A stretch of DNA of 64,000 nt from Nocardia concava NBRC 100430 (GCF_000308815.1 NZ_BAFX01000020.1:38284-102283); one strand, 5' to 3'; positions 51,850 through 60,223 are shown, counted from the first letter of the stretch. Numbers and translations: made by a program. Notes: a model not told the origin generated them from the letters alone.

Positions 51850-51851
51850 CT

Positions 51852-52166
51852 ATGAAGGTGCACAAGGGCGACACGGTCATCGTGATCTCGGGCAAGGACA
51901 AGGGCGCCAAGGGCAAGGTCATTCAGGCCTACCCGGCGACCGGCAAGGTCCTGGTCGAGGGCGTGAACCGCATCAAGAAGCACGTCGCGAACTCCGCGAA
52001 CCAGCGTGGCGCCAGCTCGGGCGGCATCGTCACCCAGGAAGCGCCGATCCAGGCCTCCAACGTGATGGTCGTCGACTCCGACGGCAAGCCGACCCGCGTG
52101 GGCTACCGCACCGATGAGAACGGCAAGCGGGTCCGCATCTCCCGTCGCAACGGGAAGGACATCTGA
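51852..52166 (+). CDS. rplX: 50S ribosomal protein L24
   Basis: 104 residues. The N-terminal KOW motif [21 protein letters not shown] is intact, followed by [10 protein letters not shown] and [22 protein letters not shown] at the end. L24 is one of the two assembly initiators that bind domain I of 23S rRNA. Only 2 nt separate it from rplN, and the rplE ATG follows immediately. Confidence 0.98.
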   Translation: MKVHKGDTVIVISGKDKGAKGKVIQAYPATGKVLVEGVNRIKKHVANSANQRGASSGGIVTQEAPIQASNVMVVDSDGKPTRVGYRTDENGKRVRISRRNGKDI

Positions 52167-52167
52167 G

Positions 52168-52734
52168 ATGACTTCTACTGAGAACAAGGTGCAGCCGCGC
52201 CTGAAGCAGCGCTACCGCGACGAGATCAAGCCGGCGCTGAACAACGAGTTCAACTACGCCAACGTGATGCAGATCCCGGGCGTCGTGAAGGTCGTCGTGA
52301 ACATGGGTGTCGGCGACGCCGCCCGTGACGCGAAGCTGATCAACGGTGCGGTCGCCGACCTCACCCTGATCACCGGCCAGAAGCCCGAGATCCGTAAGGC
52401 CACCAAGTCCATCGCGCAGTTCAAGCTGCGTGAGGGCATGCCGATCGGCGCGAAGGTCACCCTGCGCGGCGACCGCATGTGGGAGTTCCTGGACCGCCTG
52501 ATCTCCATCGCGCTGCCGCGTATCCGCGACTTCCGCGGTCTGTCGCCGAAGCAGTTCGACGGCCACGGCAACTACACCTTCGGTCTCTCGGAGCAGTCGA
52601 TGTTCCACGAGATCGACGTGGACAAGATCGACCGTCCGCGTGGTATGGACATCACCGTGGTGACCACCGCGACCAACAACGAAGAAGGCCGCGCGCTGCT
52701 CAAGGCCCTCGGCTTCCCGTTCAAGGAGAACTGA
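52168..52734 (+). CDS. rplE: 50S ribosomal protein L5
   Basis: 188 residues from ATG 52168, which starts 1 nt after the rplX stop. Conserved parts are [43 protein letters not shown] split over two stretches, and [21 protein letters not shown]5 binds 5S rRNA and forms a contact to the 30S head and P-site tRNA. Length and motifs are standard for Actinobacteria. Confidence 0.98.
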   Translation: MTSTENKVQPRLKQRYRDEIKPALNNEFNYANVMQIPGVVKVVVNMGVGDAARDAKLINGAVADLTLITGQKPEIRKATKSIAQFKLREGMPIGAKVTLRGDRMWEFLDRLISIALPRIRDFRGLSPKQFDGHGNYTFGLSEQSMFHEIDVDKIDRPRGMDITVVTTATNNEEGRALLKALGFPFKEN

Positions 52735-52737
52735 TCC

Positions 52738-52923
52738 ATGGCTAAGAAGGCTCTGATCAACAAGGCCAACGCCAAGCCGAAGTTCGCGGTGCGCGCCTAC
52801 ACCCGCTGCCAGCGCTGCGGCCGTCCGCACGCTGTCTACCGCAAGTTCGGCCTGTGCCGCGTGTGCCTGCGCGAGATGGCCCACCGCGGCGAGCTCCCGG
52901 GCGTCCACAAGTCGTCCTGGTGA
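52738..52923 (+). CDS. rpsN: 30S ribosomal protein S14, zinc type (S14Z)
   Basis: 61 residues with two CxxC pairs (CQRCGRPH and CRVCLREM), so the zinc-binding version. S14 sits in the head of the 30S subunit. In most genomes rpsH follows at once, but here the run of ribosomal genes stops at a strong hairpin (52958-52997) and resumes only at 60433. A zinc-free paralogue, usual in Actinobacteria, is not in this window. Confidence 0.97.
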   Translation: MAKKALINKANAKPKFAVRAYTRCQRCGRPHAVYRKFGLCRVCLREMAHRGELPGVHKSSW

Positions 52924-52957
52924 CTCACCGGTCCTCGTGACCGCATAACACCAAACC

Positions 52958-52997
52958 CGAAGGCCCCCACCGAGATCCGTCCCGGTGGGGGCCTTCG
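52958..52997. terminator. Strong terminator hairpin after rpsN
   Basis: A perfect 15-bp stem, CGAAGGCCCCCACCG with CGGTGGGGGCCTTCG, around a 10-nt loop. It lies 34 nt after the rpsN stop and 16 nt before the stop of the convergent membrane protein, so it can end transcripts from both sides. Confidence 0.87.
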
Positions 52998-53013
52998 GCG
53001 TTCTGCTCGGCGC

Positions 53014-53370
53014 TCAGGCGCAGCCGGAGGTGAGGGTGTACGCGTATGCCTTGCCGTCGAACCCGTGCAGATACAGCACCCACGGGCTGCTGCCGCAGGA
53101 CTTCTCCGACGCCTCGACCGAATACGGCAGTGGCCAACGCCGCGCTACGGAGTGCGGCGTGCCGTATTTCTCAATCAACTGCTGGTATTTCGGGCTTCCC
53201 TCCGGCGCATCCACACGGTTGTATCCGGTGTGCTCGAGATGCGGTGGCGGCGTGAACATCCAGCCCCACGACCCGTACTGCGCCTGATATACCAGTTCCG
53301 CCAGCCCTCCGGCGGCGAGCAGCGCAATCGAAAAGGCCAGCGCGGCAATCCCTACGATTGCCTTCCGCAT
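53014..53370 (-). CDS. Hypothetical protein with one N-terminal membrane helix or signal
   Basis: 118 residues from ATG 53370, which has GGGAG 5 nt upstream; the longer frame upstream does not look coding. The N-terminus RKAIVGIAALAFSIALLAAG is a signal anchor or signal peptide. The rest has WGWMFTPPPHLEHTGYNRV, a conserved-looking EKYGTPHSVARRWPLPYSVE and two cysteines (CGSS and the penultimate Cys) that could form a disulfide outside the cell. I do not recognise a family. It lies between the rpsN terminator and the toxin-type operon, on the same strand as the latter but 150 nt away. Confidence 0.68.
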   Translation of the reverse strand: MRKAIVGIAALAFSIALLAAGGLAELVYQAQYGSWGWMFTPPPHLEHTGYNRVDAPEGSPKYQQLIEKYGTPHSVARRWPLPYSVEASEKSCGSSPWVLYLHGFDGKAYAYTLTSGCA

Positions 53371-53522
53371 TTGTCTCCCGGATAGTTGAGTTGGATCTAT
53401 CGTCGGCATTCGCGCCGAGCTCACCGGCCAGTGTTGCCTCTGACCGGCGCTTCCGAATGCGCCCGCGTGGCCCGCCACCGCATCGCCTACCTACCGCGGC
53501 TGTCGAATGCGTTCGGCGTTCG

Positions 53523-54143
53523 TTACTTGATCTGCATCCAGAGCCACCAGCCGAGGTAGAGGTTGTCGAAGGAGTCGCCGGAGGCTTCGGCCAGCAGAGT
53601 TTGCTTGTCGAGTTCGAGGCCGTCGTAGGTGGCCAGGGCGTAGGGGGTGGAGGGGCCGCTGGGACGGAGCAATGCCATTGAGCCGCCGGGGGTTTCGCGC
53701 TCGCGGACGCGGGCCCAGTGGGTGTCGACGTAGCGCTTCAGGTCCGCGGGGTTGGCGAACTGAGTGAACCAGGTCGAGACGTCATGGTCGTCGAGGCAGG
53801 TGATCTGGCGAACCGGGACCGGATCGCCGGGTGATACCTGGATGGAGCCCACGGCCGAACAACGTGCCCCGAGAAAACCTTTGCCATCGGGCTGCTGGGG
53901 GATCACCGTGGAGAACGACGATGCGAGGTAGAAGTAGTCGCCCCACGACGGGGGCTGCGCGACCGGCTTGCGGTGCAGGTCGCGCTGGTATTTCCAGTAG
54001 AAACCGGCGGCGACGGCGAGGCTGACCGCGATCACCACGCTCAGTGCCGTGGAGACGATCAGTACCTTGAGTCCACGGGAGGGGGTCTGGGGCGGCCGCG
54101 GCAGGTAGGAGGGCGGCGTCCAGTACTCCGGTGGCGGGGTCAT
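53523..54143 (-). CDS. Single-pass membrane protein, last gene of the type VII-style toxin operon
   Basis: 206 residues from ATG 54143, overlapping the lipoprotein stop (ATGA). A Pro-rich cytoplasmic tail (PPPEYWTPPSYLPRPPQTP) precedes one helix, VLIVSTALSVVIAVSLAVAAG. The outside part has two cysteines (ARCSAVGS and ITCLDDHD), a STWFTQFANPADLKRY segment and an aromatic end GWWLWMQIK. No family recognised. As the last gene after a secreted toxin-like protein and a lipoprotein, it may be part of immunity against the toxin at the cell surface; this is inferred from position only. Confidence 0.68.
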   Translation of the reverse strand: MTPPPEYWTPPSYLPRPPQTPSRGLKVLIVSTALSVVIAVSLAVAAGFYWKYQRDLHRKPVAQPPSWGDYFYLASSFSTVIPQQPDGKGFLGARCSAVGSIQVSPGDPVPVRQITCLDDHDVSTWFTQFANPADLKRYVDTHWARVRERETPGGSMALLRPSGPSTPYALATYDGLELDKQTLLAEASGDSFDNLYLGWWLWMQIK

Positions 54144-54637
54144 GCTGGTGCGAACCTAGGACCGCTGACCACCAACTGGGACTGCGGAGTCAGGGATACA
54201 CCCACTCGTAGCGTGAGCGGCAAGGTATCACCGCGCCAGTGGACCTTCTGGACGGGGACATGGTCCTTGAAAAAAAGGTAATCCCCCTCGGGCACAGGCA
54301 TCTTCACTCCAGGAAGACCGGACCAGCAATAGCCCGGTGTTTGAGCGATCCGGTTCAGCACGTCTTCATTGGTGTTCGAGCCCACGTCTGCCATGCTGTC
54401 CCAGCCATCGGTCCATCCGGCCGCCCGAGTGAGTTCCTCCATCCGTATCGGCTGCCCGGCATGCAGCGCGTTCCGCATTTCGGTGTAGAGCGCGGTACTC
54501 GATCCGAGCGGCTCACCCAATCCACCGAGGTCGAACTGTCCCGCGCATGACTTGTTGCTCGAACCATTCGTGATGTGGGAGCACGCGCCGACGATTGGAA
54601 GTAGCAGCGCGACCAGGGCGAGGCGCATAGATTTCAT
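54140..54637 (-). CDS. Lipoprotein of the type VII-style toxin operon, candidate immunity protein
   Basis: 165 residues from ATG 54637, 4 nt after the toxin-like gene's stop; a GTG at 54655 inside that gene is an alternative. Signal MKSMRLALVALLLPIVGAC has lipobox VGAC. The mature domain has two more cysteines (NKSCAGQFDLGG and TPGYCWSGLPG) and a segment GWTDGWDSMADVGSNTNED; no family recognised. Its coupling to both neighbours (toxin upstream, membrane protein downstream) suggests a shared role. A surface lipoprotein encoded directly after a secreted toxin is a common immunity arrangement, but there is no direct proof. Confidence 0.7.
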   Translation of the reverse strand: MKSMRLALVALLLPIVGACSHITNGSSNKSCAGQFDLGGLGEPLGSSTALYTEMRNALHAGQPIRMEELTRAAGWTDGWDSMADVGSNTNEDVLNRIAQTPGYCWSGLPGVKMPVPEGDYLFFKDHVPVQKVHWRGDTLPLTLRVGVSLTPQSQLVVSGPRFAPA

Positions 54638-54641
54638 CCGC

Positions 54642-55889
54642 TTAGAACTTTCCACGAGGCAATGGAATGTCGGTCCCCGCGATGATGGCGGTAGTCGTCA
54701 CGGGCACATTGCTCCTGGCCAGCTGAGGGGTCGAATCCGGTGTGGGCTGGGCTATGACTACCATCTCGCCGCGATCGATCGACTCGATGATCCTTGCCTT
54801 CAGTTCGTCAGGAGACGCACCAGGGTTGTCCTTTGCAATCTGGCGTCCTCGTTCGTTGTTAAAGAGGTCCATCGCCTCGCGAGCCGGCGGATTACCCGCA
54901 CCCTTCTCATGCGCCGTCGTGTACTTCTTGGTCCAGTCTTCGCCGAACTCCTGGCTCATTCGCGCATTCCAATAGGTGTGGCGCAACGCATCCGCGTGAC
55001 CATCGGCAAACGAATTGGGATTCTCCATCGTGTACTTGTTCGCGTTGGGATTGTCTGCGTTGCCGCCCAAGGCTTCCGCCTCGTTCTTGAGGTTGAAGAA
55101 TTTCAGTGCGTTGGCAGGGTTTCCGCCTCTGAGCGGGTTGGCCAGCTCATCCAACGCATCGGCTTCCTCACCGGTCATCTCGATGGGTTCCAGATCGGGA
55201 TACATCGTCCTGAGGATGTTCAGCAGCGTATTGTCCGGCCACAGCTTGGTGCCGCTCTCCGAATCATCCGTCTGGTAGTCCTGCAGGATTTGAGCCAGGC
55301 CCTCGTCGGCGGGCATCGCGACCACGGTCTTCTTCACGGAGTCGGTCAGCGTCTCGAGGCACCGCGCCACAGCCTGGGCGCCGAGCTTGTCGATCTCTTT
55401 GACGTCGTACAGCGCCTGTGTGAGATCGCTGGTCAGGGATATCTGTGCGGCCGTCTTCAGCGCGACCGCCGCGGCACCGTAGGGCGATGTACTGGTCGCT
55501 GTCTTCCAATTGGATTTGCGGGAGTACACGTCACCGGTGGTGTCCTTGTAGGCGAAGTCCCACTTCGACTCCTCGACCTCCTTGACCACGGAACGCAGTG
55601 TGGCGATCTTGGTCTCGAGTTCGTGATTCGCGTCGTCGATGGCGCGGGCCATGTTCTTGTACGAGTCCGCCGTGGCGTGCCCATCGGTTTTGAACTTGGT
55701 GGACATCCCGCGCGCGGCTTCCCCGGCCTTGTCTCCGAACCAGTCTCCCGATTTCTGCACCTTGTCGTCGGCGTTCGTGACTTCCTGCTCGACGGTGGTC
55801 GATGCCTGCTGCACTTTGGCGGCCACGAGGCTGAGGGCCGACAGGTCCCAGGCCAGGATCTCCGAGATCTTGAGCTTCTCGTCACTCAT
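54642..55889 (-). CDS. Type VII-type polymorphic toxin candidate: WXG-like N-terminus and DUF6973-like C-terminal domain
   Basis: 415 residues from ATG 55889, overlapping the previous stop (ATGA). The N-terminal 200 residues are long helices with a WXG-like turn (SGDWFGDKAGEAARG) and an LAWDLSALSLVAAKV start, like proteins exported by ESX/type VII systems. From about residue 280 a second domain has NSFADGHADALRHTYWNARM, FGEDWTKKYTTAHEKG and REAMDLFNNERGRQIA. The pattern DAxRHxxWNA..HE..MDLxNNxxGR is that of the DUF6973-type domain found at the C-terminus of polymorphic toxins; its activity is not known to me. The operon order (YbaB-like, EspC-like, toxin, lipoprotein, membrane protein) is a typical actinobacterial type VII effector set. 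Confidence 0.75.
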   Translation of the reverse strand: MSDEKLKISEILAWDLSALSLVAAKVQQASTTVEQEVTNADDKVQKSGDWFGDKAGEAARGMSTKFKTDGHATADSYKNMARAIDDANHELETKIATLRSVVKEVEESKWDFAYKDTTGDVYSRKSNWKTATSTSPYGAAAVALKTAAQISLTSDLTQALYDVKEIDKLGAQAVARCLETLTDSVKKTVVAMPADEGLAQILQDYQTDDSESGTKLWPDNTLLNILRTMYPDLEPIEMTGEEADALDELANPLRGGNPANALKFFNLKNEAEALGGNADNPNANKYTMENPNSFADGHADALRHTYWNARMSQEFGEDWTKKYTTAHEKGAGNPPAREAMDLFNNERGRQIAKDNPGASPDELKARIIESIDRGEMVVIAQPTPDSTPQLARSNVPVTTTAIIAGTDIPLPRGKF

Positions 55890-56200
55890 TTGATCGCCTT
55901 GAATGCCTCGACGTTGATCTCTTCCATTCTGTCGACGGAGTCGGCCGCCCCGTCCGTGGCCGCGGCGAACTCGCTCAGTCGCTTCAGATGCAGTGCGAGG
56001 ACGCGGTCCATCGCCTTCAGCGATTCCTCGGTACGCGTTGCGAGATCGCATTTCGGCATCTTGCTTCGCGCCGATTCGCGATCGTTGATGGCGACCCCGG
56101 AGCGTCCTTCCGGCCCGGACTCCGCGAGTTTGGCGATGGCCCCTTCGGCAGTGCGCTGATCGGTGGCGAGCTGGCGCATCTTGGTGGTATCGAATTCCAC
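55886..56200 (-). CDS. EspC/DUF2580-like small type VII secretion target
   Basis: 104 residues from GTG 56200, 2 nt after the stop of the YbaB-like gene. It is almost wholly helical: VEFDTTKMRQLATDQRTAEG, LATRTEESLKAMDRVLALHL and DGAADSVDRMEEINVEAF. Size, helical hairpin and place next to the larger WXG-like protein fit the EspC/DUF2580 class that forms heterodimers with secreted partners. A clear W-x-G is absent. It overlaps the toxin-like gene by 4 nt. Confidence 0.68.
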   Translation of the reverse strand: MEFDTTKMRQLATDQRTAEGAIAKLAESGPEGRSGVAINDRESARSKMPKCDLATRTEESLKAMDRVLALHLKRLSEFAAATDGAADSVDRMEEINVEAFKAIK

Positions 56201-56202
56201 GG

Positions 56203-56559
56203 CTAGATCCCGAACGTAATACGGTGCGACACAGGCTCTTCCCACTCCGGCGCGGCGGGAACGGGAGCCGCCGGAGCCTTCGCCCGGCGCTCGTTCTCCT
56301 CGAGTTTCGCGTGGACGCGACCGGCCTCCGCCTCGGCGCGCTGCCGGGCGGTGCGGTGGCACTGCACGATCACGCTCGCGAGCCGGTCCGCGTCGGCGCT
56401 CATGGCGTAGGGGGAAATCCGCAGATCGGTGATCGCTCCGTAGGCGTCGGACTCGACGATGACCAGCCCCTCCGACGCCTGCGCCCGTCCTCGAACCTGA
56501 AGGATCGCGTCATCGACCTGTTTGATCCGCTCGGCCAACAGTTCCGCGTCGTCGCCCAT
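56203..56559 (-). CDS. YbaB/EbfC-like protein, first gene of the type VII-style operon
   Basis: 118 residues from ATG 56559. AELLAERIKQVDDAILQVRG, GLVIVESDAYGAITDLRISP and the helix RLASVIVQCHRTARQRAEAEA match the YbaB/EbfC fold, a small dimeric nucleoid-associated family. In Actinobacteria such proteins repeatedly precede EspC-like and WXG-like genes and may act as chaperones or regulators of the secreted set; that is inferred from context. The C-terminal 25 residues are Ala/Pro-rich. Confidence 0.73.
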   Translation of the reverse strand: MGDDAELLAERIKQVDDAILQVRGRAQASEGLVIVESDAYGAITDLRISPYAMSADADRLASVIVQCHRTARQRAEAEAGRVHAKLEENERRAKAPAAPVPAAPEWEEPVSHRITFGI

Positions 56560-56664
56560 TCGACCCCCGTCATCAGCGTATGTTCGGCACCCGCAACAGA
56601 TCTGCGAGGCAGCACAGACCCTAACGAATCCGGCAAGTACACGGCAACAGTCGGTGACCGTGTC

Positions 56665-57117
56665 TCAGTCGGTGAATGTGGATCCCAATTCGATCGGCCG
56701 GATGGGGTGTTGTGGGTCGTCGGTGTCGATGAAGAGTTGGCCGGATGGGTTGAGGGCGGCGGCGATTCGTGCGAGCGCCAGTTTGCCGGCTGAGGGGTGG
56801 CGGCCGTCGAGTGCGCCTACTCGGACCGCGAAGGCCAGGTCGAACGGGGGCTCGTCGGGGTGTAGGGCGAAGTCTTCGATGGCGGAACGGCGCACACTCA
56901 TACGGCCCGAGGAGATCTCGGCCGCCGATCCTGCCTCGGCCTGGGCGACCGCCTTCGTGGACCGGTCGATGGCGAGAATATGGCCGGTGGTGAGGCGGTT
57001 CGCGATGGCGCGGGCGGCAGCGCCGGGGCCGCAACCGATCTCGAGTATTCGCAGGTGCGGTTCGAGGGGGAGGGCGTCCACGATCGCGGCCAATCGCGGT
57101 GACAGACCATCGGCCAT
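56665..57117 (-). CDS. Class I SAM-dependent methyltransferase
   Basis: 150 residues from ATG 57117; the open frame continues to 57216, but that would overlap the neighbouring small frame, and this start follows its stop by 10 nt. SAM motif I is RILEIGCGPGAAARAIANRL and motif II lies near GHILAIDRSTKAV, with FDLAFAVRVGAL further on. The protein is short, ending after about six strands, so it lacks an added substrate-binding domain. Substrate unknown. It probably forms a separate unit from the type VII-style genes, 106 nt away. Confidence 0.78.
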   Translation of the reverse strand: MADGLSPRLAAIVDALPLEPHLRILEIGCGPGAAARAIANRLTTGHILAIDRSTKAVAQAEAGSAAEISSGRMSVRRSAIEDFALHPDEPPFDLAFAVRVGALDGRHPSAGKLALARIAAALNPSGQLFIDTDDPQHPIRPIELGSTFTD

Positions 57118-57127
57118 GGAAAGCAGC

Positions 57128-57515
57128 CTATCGCTGCTCGTCACGAAGCCGGAGTAGTTGGGTGAGCGCACTGCAATCGGCGCTGGTATGTCCGCGACCG
57201 GGCGTGCAAGCTCCATGCCGCGCGAGCAGCGCGCGCATTTCGAGAACGGTCAGCGGCCGCGTCACCGGAATCCGGTAGTGCGAAATCGCGGAGTACACAC
57301 CGTCACCCGGCCCGGTGTCGCCCATGCCTGCGGTGCCGGTTGTGCAACGGGACGCGGGGAAAATGGTGTCCGCCCGCGACGAGGAGCGCGTCACTCGCCG
57401 CGGGCGGTGTCGGGGAGGGGTCGGCGGAGACGCTCCAGTGCACAGTCGCGACTATGAGCGCGAACGACAGCGCGATCAATACCAATGACCAAGTGTCCAA
57501 AACCATTACAACCAT
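57128..57515 (-). pseudogene. Possible frameshifted small membrane-anchored protein
   Basis: Two overlapping minus-strand frames look coding by third-position GC. The first (from 57515) gives MVVMVLDTWSLVLIALSFAL, a membrane helix, then a Pro-rich linker up to SDALLVAGG. The second (to the stop at 57128) carries on with FPASRCTTGTAGMGDTGPGD, SHYRIPVTRPLTVLEMRALL and TSADCSALTQLLRLRDEQR. A +1 shift near the run TTTTCCCC (about 57355-57365) would join them into one protein of about 125 residues. It may be a pseudogene, a sequencing error, a programmed frameshift or two separate short genes. No family recognised. Confidence 0.42.
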
Positions 57516-57705
57516 CTCCTCGTCGATGGTGTTCCGGGAGAGCGGATTCGGTGATGGCTCGGATGCGCGCCGTCCATGCCTGGTGCCCAGTAGACACCTC
57601 GGAATGCCTTCGCGGAACTTAGAATGGCTTGATTACAGAAGATCCACCGGAATTGCATTGCGGAACGTTTCATCGCGAATCAACCCAGATAGCGAGAGTA
57701 ACGAA

Positions 57706-58605
57706 ATGACTGGATCTACCATCCCCAGAAGGGCATTCGGTCGCTTTCTCAGAACTCTTCGGGAGCGGGCGCAGAAGAGCATGCTGACAGCCGGTCTGGC
57801 GATCGATGTCTCGCCACCGACAATCCTGCGGATCGAGGACGGCCTGCCGTCGAAGATCTCTACGCCGCAAGTGGAGAAGCTGCTCGACATCTATCAGGCG
57901 ACGCCGACCGAGCGCGCGGAGGCGCTGGAGATGTGGGAAGTCGTCAAGCAGCAGCACAAGTTGGCCAAGGCGCAGGGTACGAGCAAGGGTTGGTGGCAGG
58001 GCTACAGCGACGTCTACAAGACCTACTTCGATCACTATCTGCGGCTCGAGGCGGCGGCGACGCAGATGACCTCCCATCAACTGGTTCTCGTGCCGGGCAT
58101 CCTGCAAGCTCCGGAGTATCGTCGCGCGATCATCCGAGCCACGGTCCCGGAACTGTCGGCGGTCGATACCGAGCGGCTCTTGGAGCTGGCCGCTCGGCGG
58201 CAGCAGCGCCTGCTCACCGATGACCTGAACCTCATTGCACTCCTGTCGGAATCCGTGCTGCTGCATCAACCGGGAGGCTCGGCGGTATTGGTCGATCAGC
58301 TCGTGCACCTCGCCGAAATCGGTGAGCGCCAGAATGTTTCGATTCACGTTGTCCGCCATGACACCGGCATGCATCCGGGGCTGGCCGTCCAATCGTTCAC
58401 ACTCCTCGAATTCCCGCCCATGGCAAATAGATTGGTTGAACCGCCGGTGGTCTACACCGAGGGTGCGGAAGGTGCCCTCTATCTCGAGCGAAAGGACGTG
58501 ATCGATCGCTACAGAAGCGCGATAGCGGGGATGCGAGCGGTAGCGTTGAGTGAAGAGGCCACCAGGGATCTGGTGTGGAGGACGGCGAGGGAGCACTCAG
58601 CATGA
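57706..58605 (+). CDS. Helix-turn-helix regulator with DUF5753 domain, second copy
   Basis: 299 residues from ATG 57706 with GAGAG upstream; the frame is open to 57340 but that part is the divergent promoter region. The XRE-type helix-turn-helix covers about 8-70 (RFLRTLRERAQKSMLTAGLA and SPPTILRIEDGLPSKIS). From about 88 the DUF5753 domain starts with SKGWWQGYSDVYKTYFD and includes HQLVLVPGILQAPEYRRAI, ARRQQRLLTDDLNLIALLSE and the acidic C-terminus. It is a paralogue of the 37008-37871 gene with the same partner layout. Its DUF397 partner overlaps by 4 nt (ATGA). Confidence 0.85.
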   Translation: MTGSTIPRRAFGRFLRTLRERAQKSMLTAGLAIDVSPPTILRIEDGLPSKISTPQVEKLLDIYQATPTERAEALEMWEVVKQQHKLAKAQGTSKGWWQGYSDVYKTYFDHYLRLEAAATQMTSHQLVLVPGILQAPEYRRAIIRATVPELSAVDTERLLELAARRQQRLLTDDLNLIALLSESVLLHQPGGSAVLVDQLVHLAEIGERQNVSIHVVRHDTGMHPGLAVQSFTLLEFPPMANRLVEPPVVYTEGAEGALYLERKDVIDRYRSAIAGMRAVALSEEATRDLVWRTAREHSA

Positions 58606-58796
58606 TCACGAATCCGCCGACGGGCCAGTGGTTCAAGTCCAGTCGATCCGCTCAGGCCAATGAGTGTGTCGAGGTATTTCTCGCGGACGAGCGTGTCGGA
58701 GTCAGGGACAGCAAAGCCCTTGGGCTGGGGCCGGAACTGTGGTTCCCGGCAGACCAGTGGGATGTCTTCCTCGCCAGCGGCGTCTGGGAGCGCTGA
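58602..58796 (+). CDS. DUF397 partner protein
   Basis: 64 residues from an ATG that overlaps the regulator stop (ATGA). It is a single DUF397 domain: GQWFKSSRSAQANECVEVFL, then VGVRDSKALGLGPELWF and WDVFLASGVW. Length is normal for the family, unlike the enlarged copy at 37877. The overlap implies coupled, roughly equimolar production with the regulator. Confidence 0.83.
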   Translation: MITNPPTGQWFKSSRSAQANECVEVFLADERVGVRDSKALGLGPELWFPADQWDVFLASGVWER

Positions 58797-58876
58797 GCCG
58801 CTCGATTGGTTCTCGCCGCACCGGGACGCTACCGTGACCACTCGTCCGAAATGGGTGGTTACGGGGAGGGTTCCGG

Positions 58877-59659
58877 ATGCGTTGGGCGGTTGCGGTTTCG
58901 GCGTTGCTGTTGGCGCTGTTCACCAGTGGGTGTGGGCTGATCGGGGGTGGCTCCGATGCCGTGCAGGCGGGGGATTGCCTGAAGAAGAGCGGCGAGGACG
59001 GGTTCGACAAGGTGTCGTGTTCCGGATCGGATGCCGGGTTCGTGGTGCTGGATCGGGCCGGGAGCGGCAAGGCGCACGAGCGGTGTGTGGATGTCGCGGG
59101 GACCGAATACGTGTACACGGACAAGGGCAAGGGCTCGATCTGCGTGGGCGTCAAGGGCGCGGACCCGGCGCGCGCCGCGAACGCCGCCCAGAAGGGCGAT
59201 TGCCTCACCGACACCGCGGGCAACAACCCCCAGAAGACGACCTGCACCGACCCTACCGCCGTCTACCGCGTCCTCGACCGCCTGGACACCACCGAATTCA
59301 TGCCCGACGCTGCCTGCAAGAAGGTCGCGGGCACGCAGACCACCTACAGCTATATCTTGAAGGCCAAGAAGGGCATCGGATCCTTCGGCACCGGCGTCGT
59401 ATTCTGCCTGATCGCAAAGGATTCCGACGCCACCCGCACCATCGACAACGCCAAGGTCGGTGATTGCCTGAAGAAGACCGGCGCGAACGACGTCGAGATC
59501 ACCGCCTGCTCGAGCCCCGACGCCGACTACAGGATCCTCAGCTCCCAACTCGACAAATCCCTGTGCGACAAGGTCTCCGGCACCATCGCCACCTACACCT
59601 ACCAGCGCCCAGGCGGTCTAGCCTTCCCCGACGTCTACTGCCTCGGCTCCGCCCACTGA
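58877..59659 (+). CDS. Lipoprotein built from three GDCL...C repeats
   Basis: 260 residues from ATG 58877 after GGGGAGGG. Lipobox TSGC follows a short hydrophobic signal. The mature protein is three repeats of about 65-80 residues, each starting GDCLKK or GDCLTD, then a C-containing segment (VSCSGSDAGF, TTCTDPTAVYRVLD, TACSSPDADYRIL), a second Cys with VAGT/VSGT, and a closing Y-x-Y plus C stretch. The four cysteines per repeat suggest two disulfides each. This resembles the LppU/SCO3897-like family of Actinobacteria, function unknown. It is a single gene, convergent with the next lipoprotein gene. Confidence 0.8.
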   Translation: MRWAVAVSALLLALFTSGCGLIGGGSDAVQAGDCLKKSGEDGFDKVSCSGSDAGFVVLDRAGSGKAHERCVDVAGTEYVYTDKGKGSICVGVKGADPARAANAAQKGDCLTDTAGNNPQKTTCTDPTAVYRVLDRLDTTEFMPDAACKKVAGTQTTYSYILKAKKGIGSFGTGVVFCLIAKDSDATRTIDNAKVGDCLKKTGANDVEITACSSPDADYRILSSQLDKSLCDKVSGTIATYTYQRPGGLAFPDVYCLGSAH

Positions 59660-59668
59660 GCGTCGGCG

Positions 59669-60202
59669 TCACGAGCAGGCGTCGAGGGCGGCGTCTCGGG
59701 CGGTGTAGTAGCGGTCCTGGGCGGAAAAGAAGGCGTCCTTGTTGCCGGCGCCCTGGGAGAGGTTCGACATTTCGGTGCCGAATGCTGTTGCGGCTTGGGC
59801 GTATTCGGTGAGGGTGGAGGAGAAGGCGGCGGGGGTCTGGTTTCTGTCGAGGGCGTTGCCGACCTTGGTGCCGACCGCGTTGAGGGCGGTCGCGGCGTCG
59901 GTGAGGGCGGTTTTGGTGGCGTCGTGGTCGGCGTCCTCGTCGAGGCGCTTCTTGACGGTGTCGAGTTTGAATTTGGCGTCGAGTGCGCCGGTCAGGAAGG
60001 CCGCGCAGACGTCGCCCTTGCTGTTGGCGGCCGCGCTGGCGGCGGCCGCGGAGCTGGAGACGCTGGCGACCGAGGAGCGGTAGGAGGTGACGTCGGCTTG
60101 GTTGGCCACGCCCTGCCCGTCGATCGTGGTGGAGCAGGCCACCGCCGTGAGACCGGCGGTCACGGACGAGATGGCGAGAATTACTCCGATGACACGTTTC
60201 AC
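59669..60202 (-). CDS. Small helical lipoprotein, function unknown
   Basis: 177 residues from a GTG with AGGAGGAG 6 nt upstream. Signal VIGVILAISSVTAGLTAVAC with lipobox AVAC. The mature part is Ala/Ser/Thr-rich and helical (SSVASVSSSAAAASAAA, then ALTDAATALNAVGTKVGNAL), with Cys in GDVCAAFL and at DACS near the end, probably a disulfide. Similar small lipoproteins are common in Nocardia and Mycobacterium, without known roles. Its start lies in the same 230-nt region as the rpsH promoter. Confidence 0.75.
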   Translation of the reverse strand: MKRVIGVILAISSVTAGLTAVACSTTIDGQGVANQADVTSYRSSVASVSSSAAAASAAANSKGDVCAAFLTGALDAKFKLDTVKKRLDEDADHDATKTALTDAATALNAVGTKVGNALDRNQTPAAFSSTLTEYAQAATAFGTEMSNLSQGAGNKDAFFSAQDRYYTARDAALDACS

Positions 60203-60223
60203 AGCTCCTCCTCGGCCCCCGAT

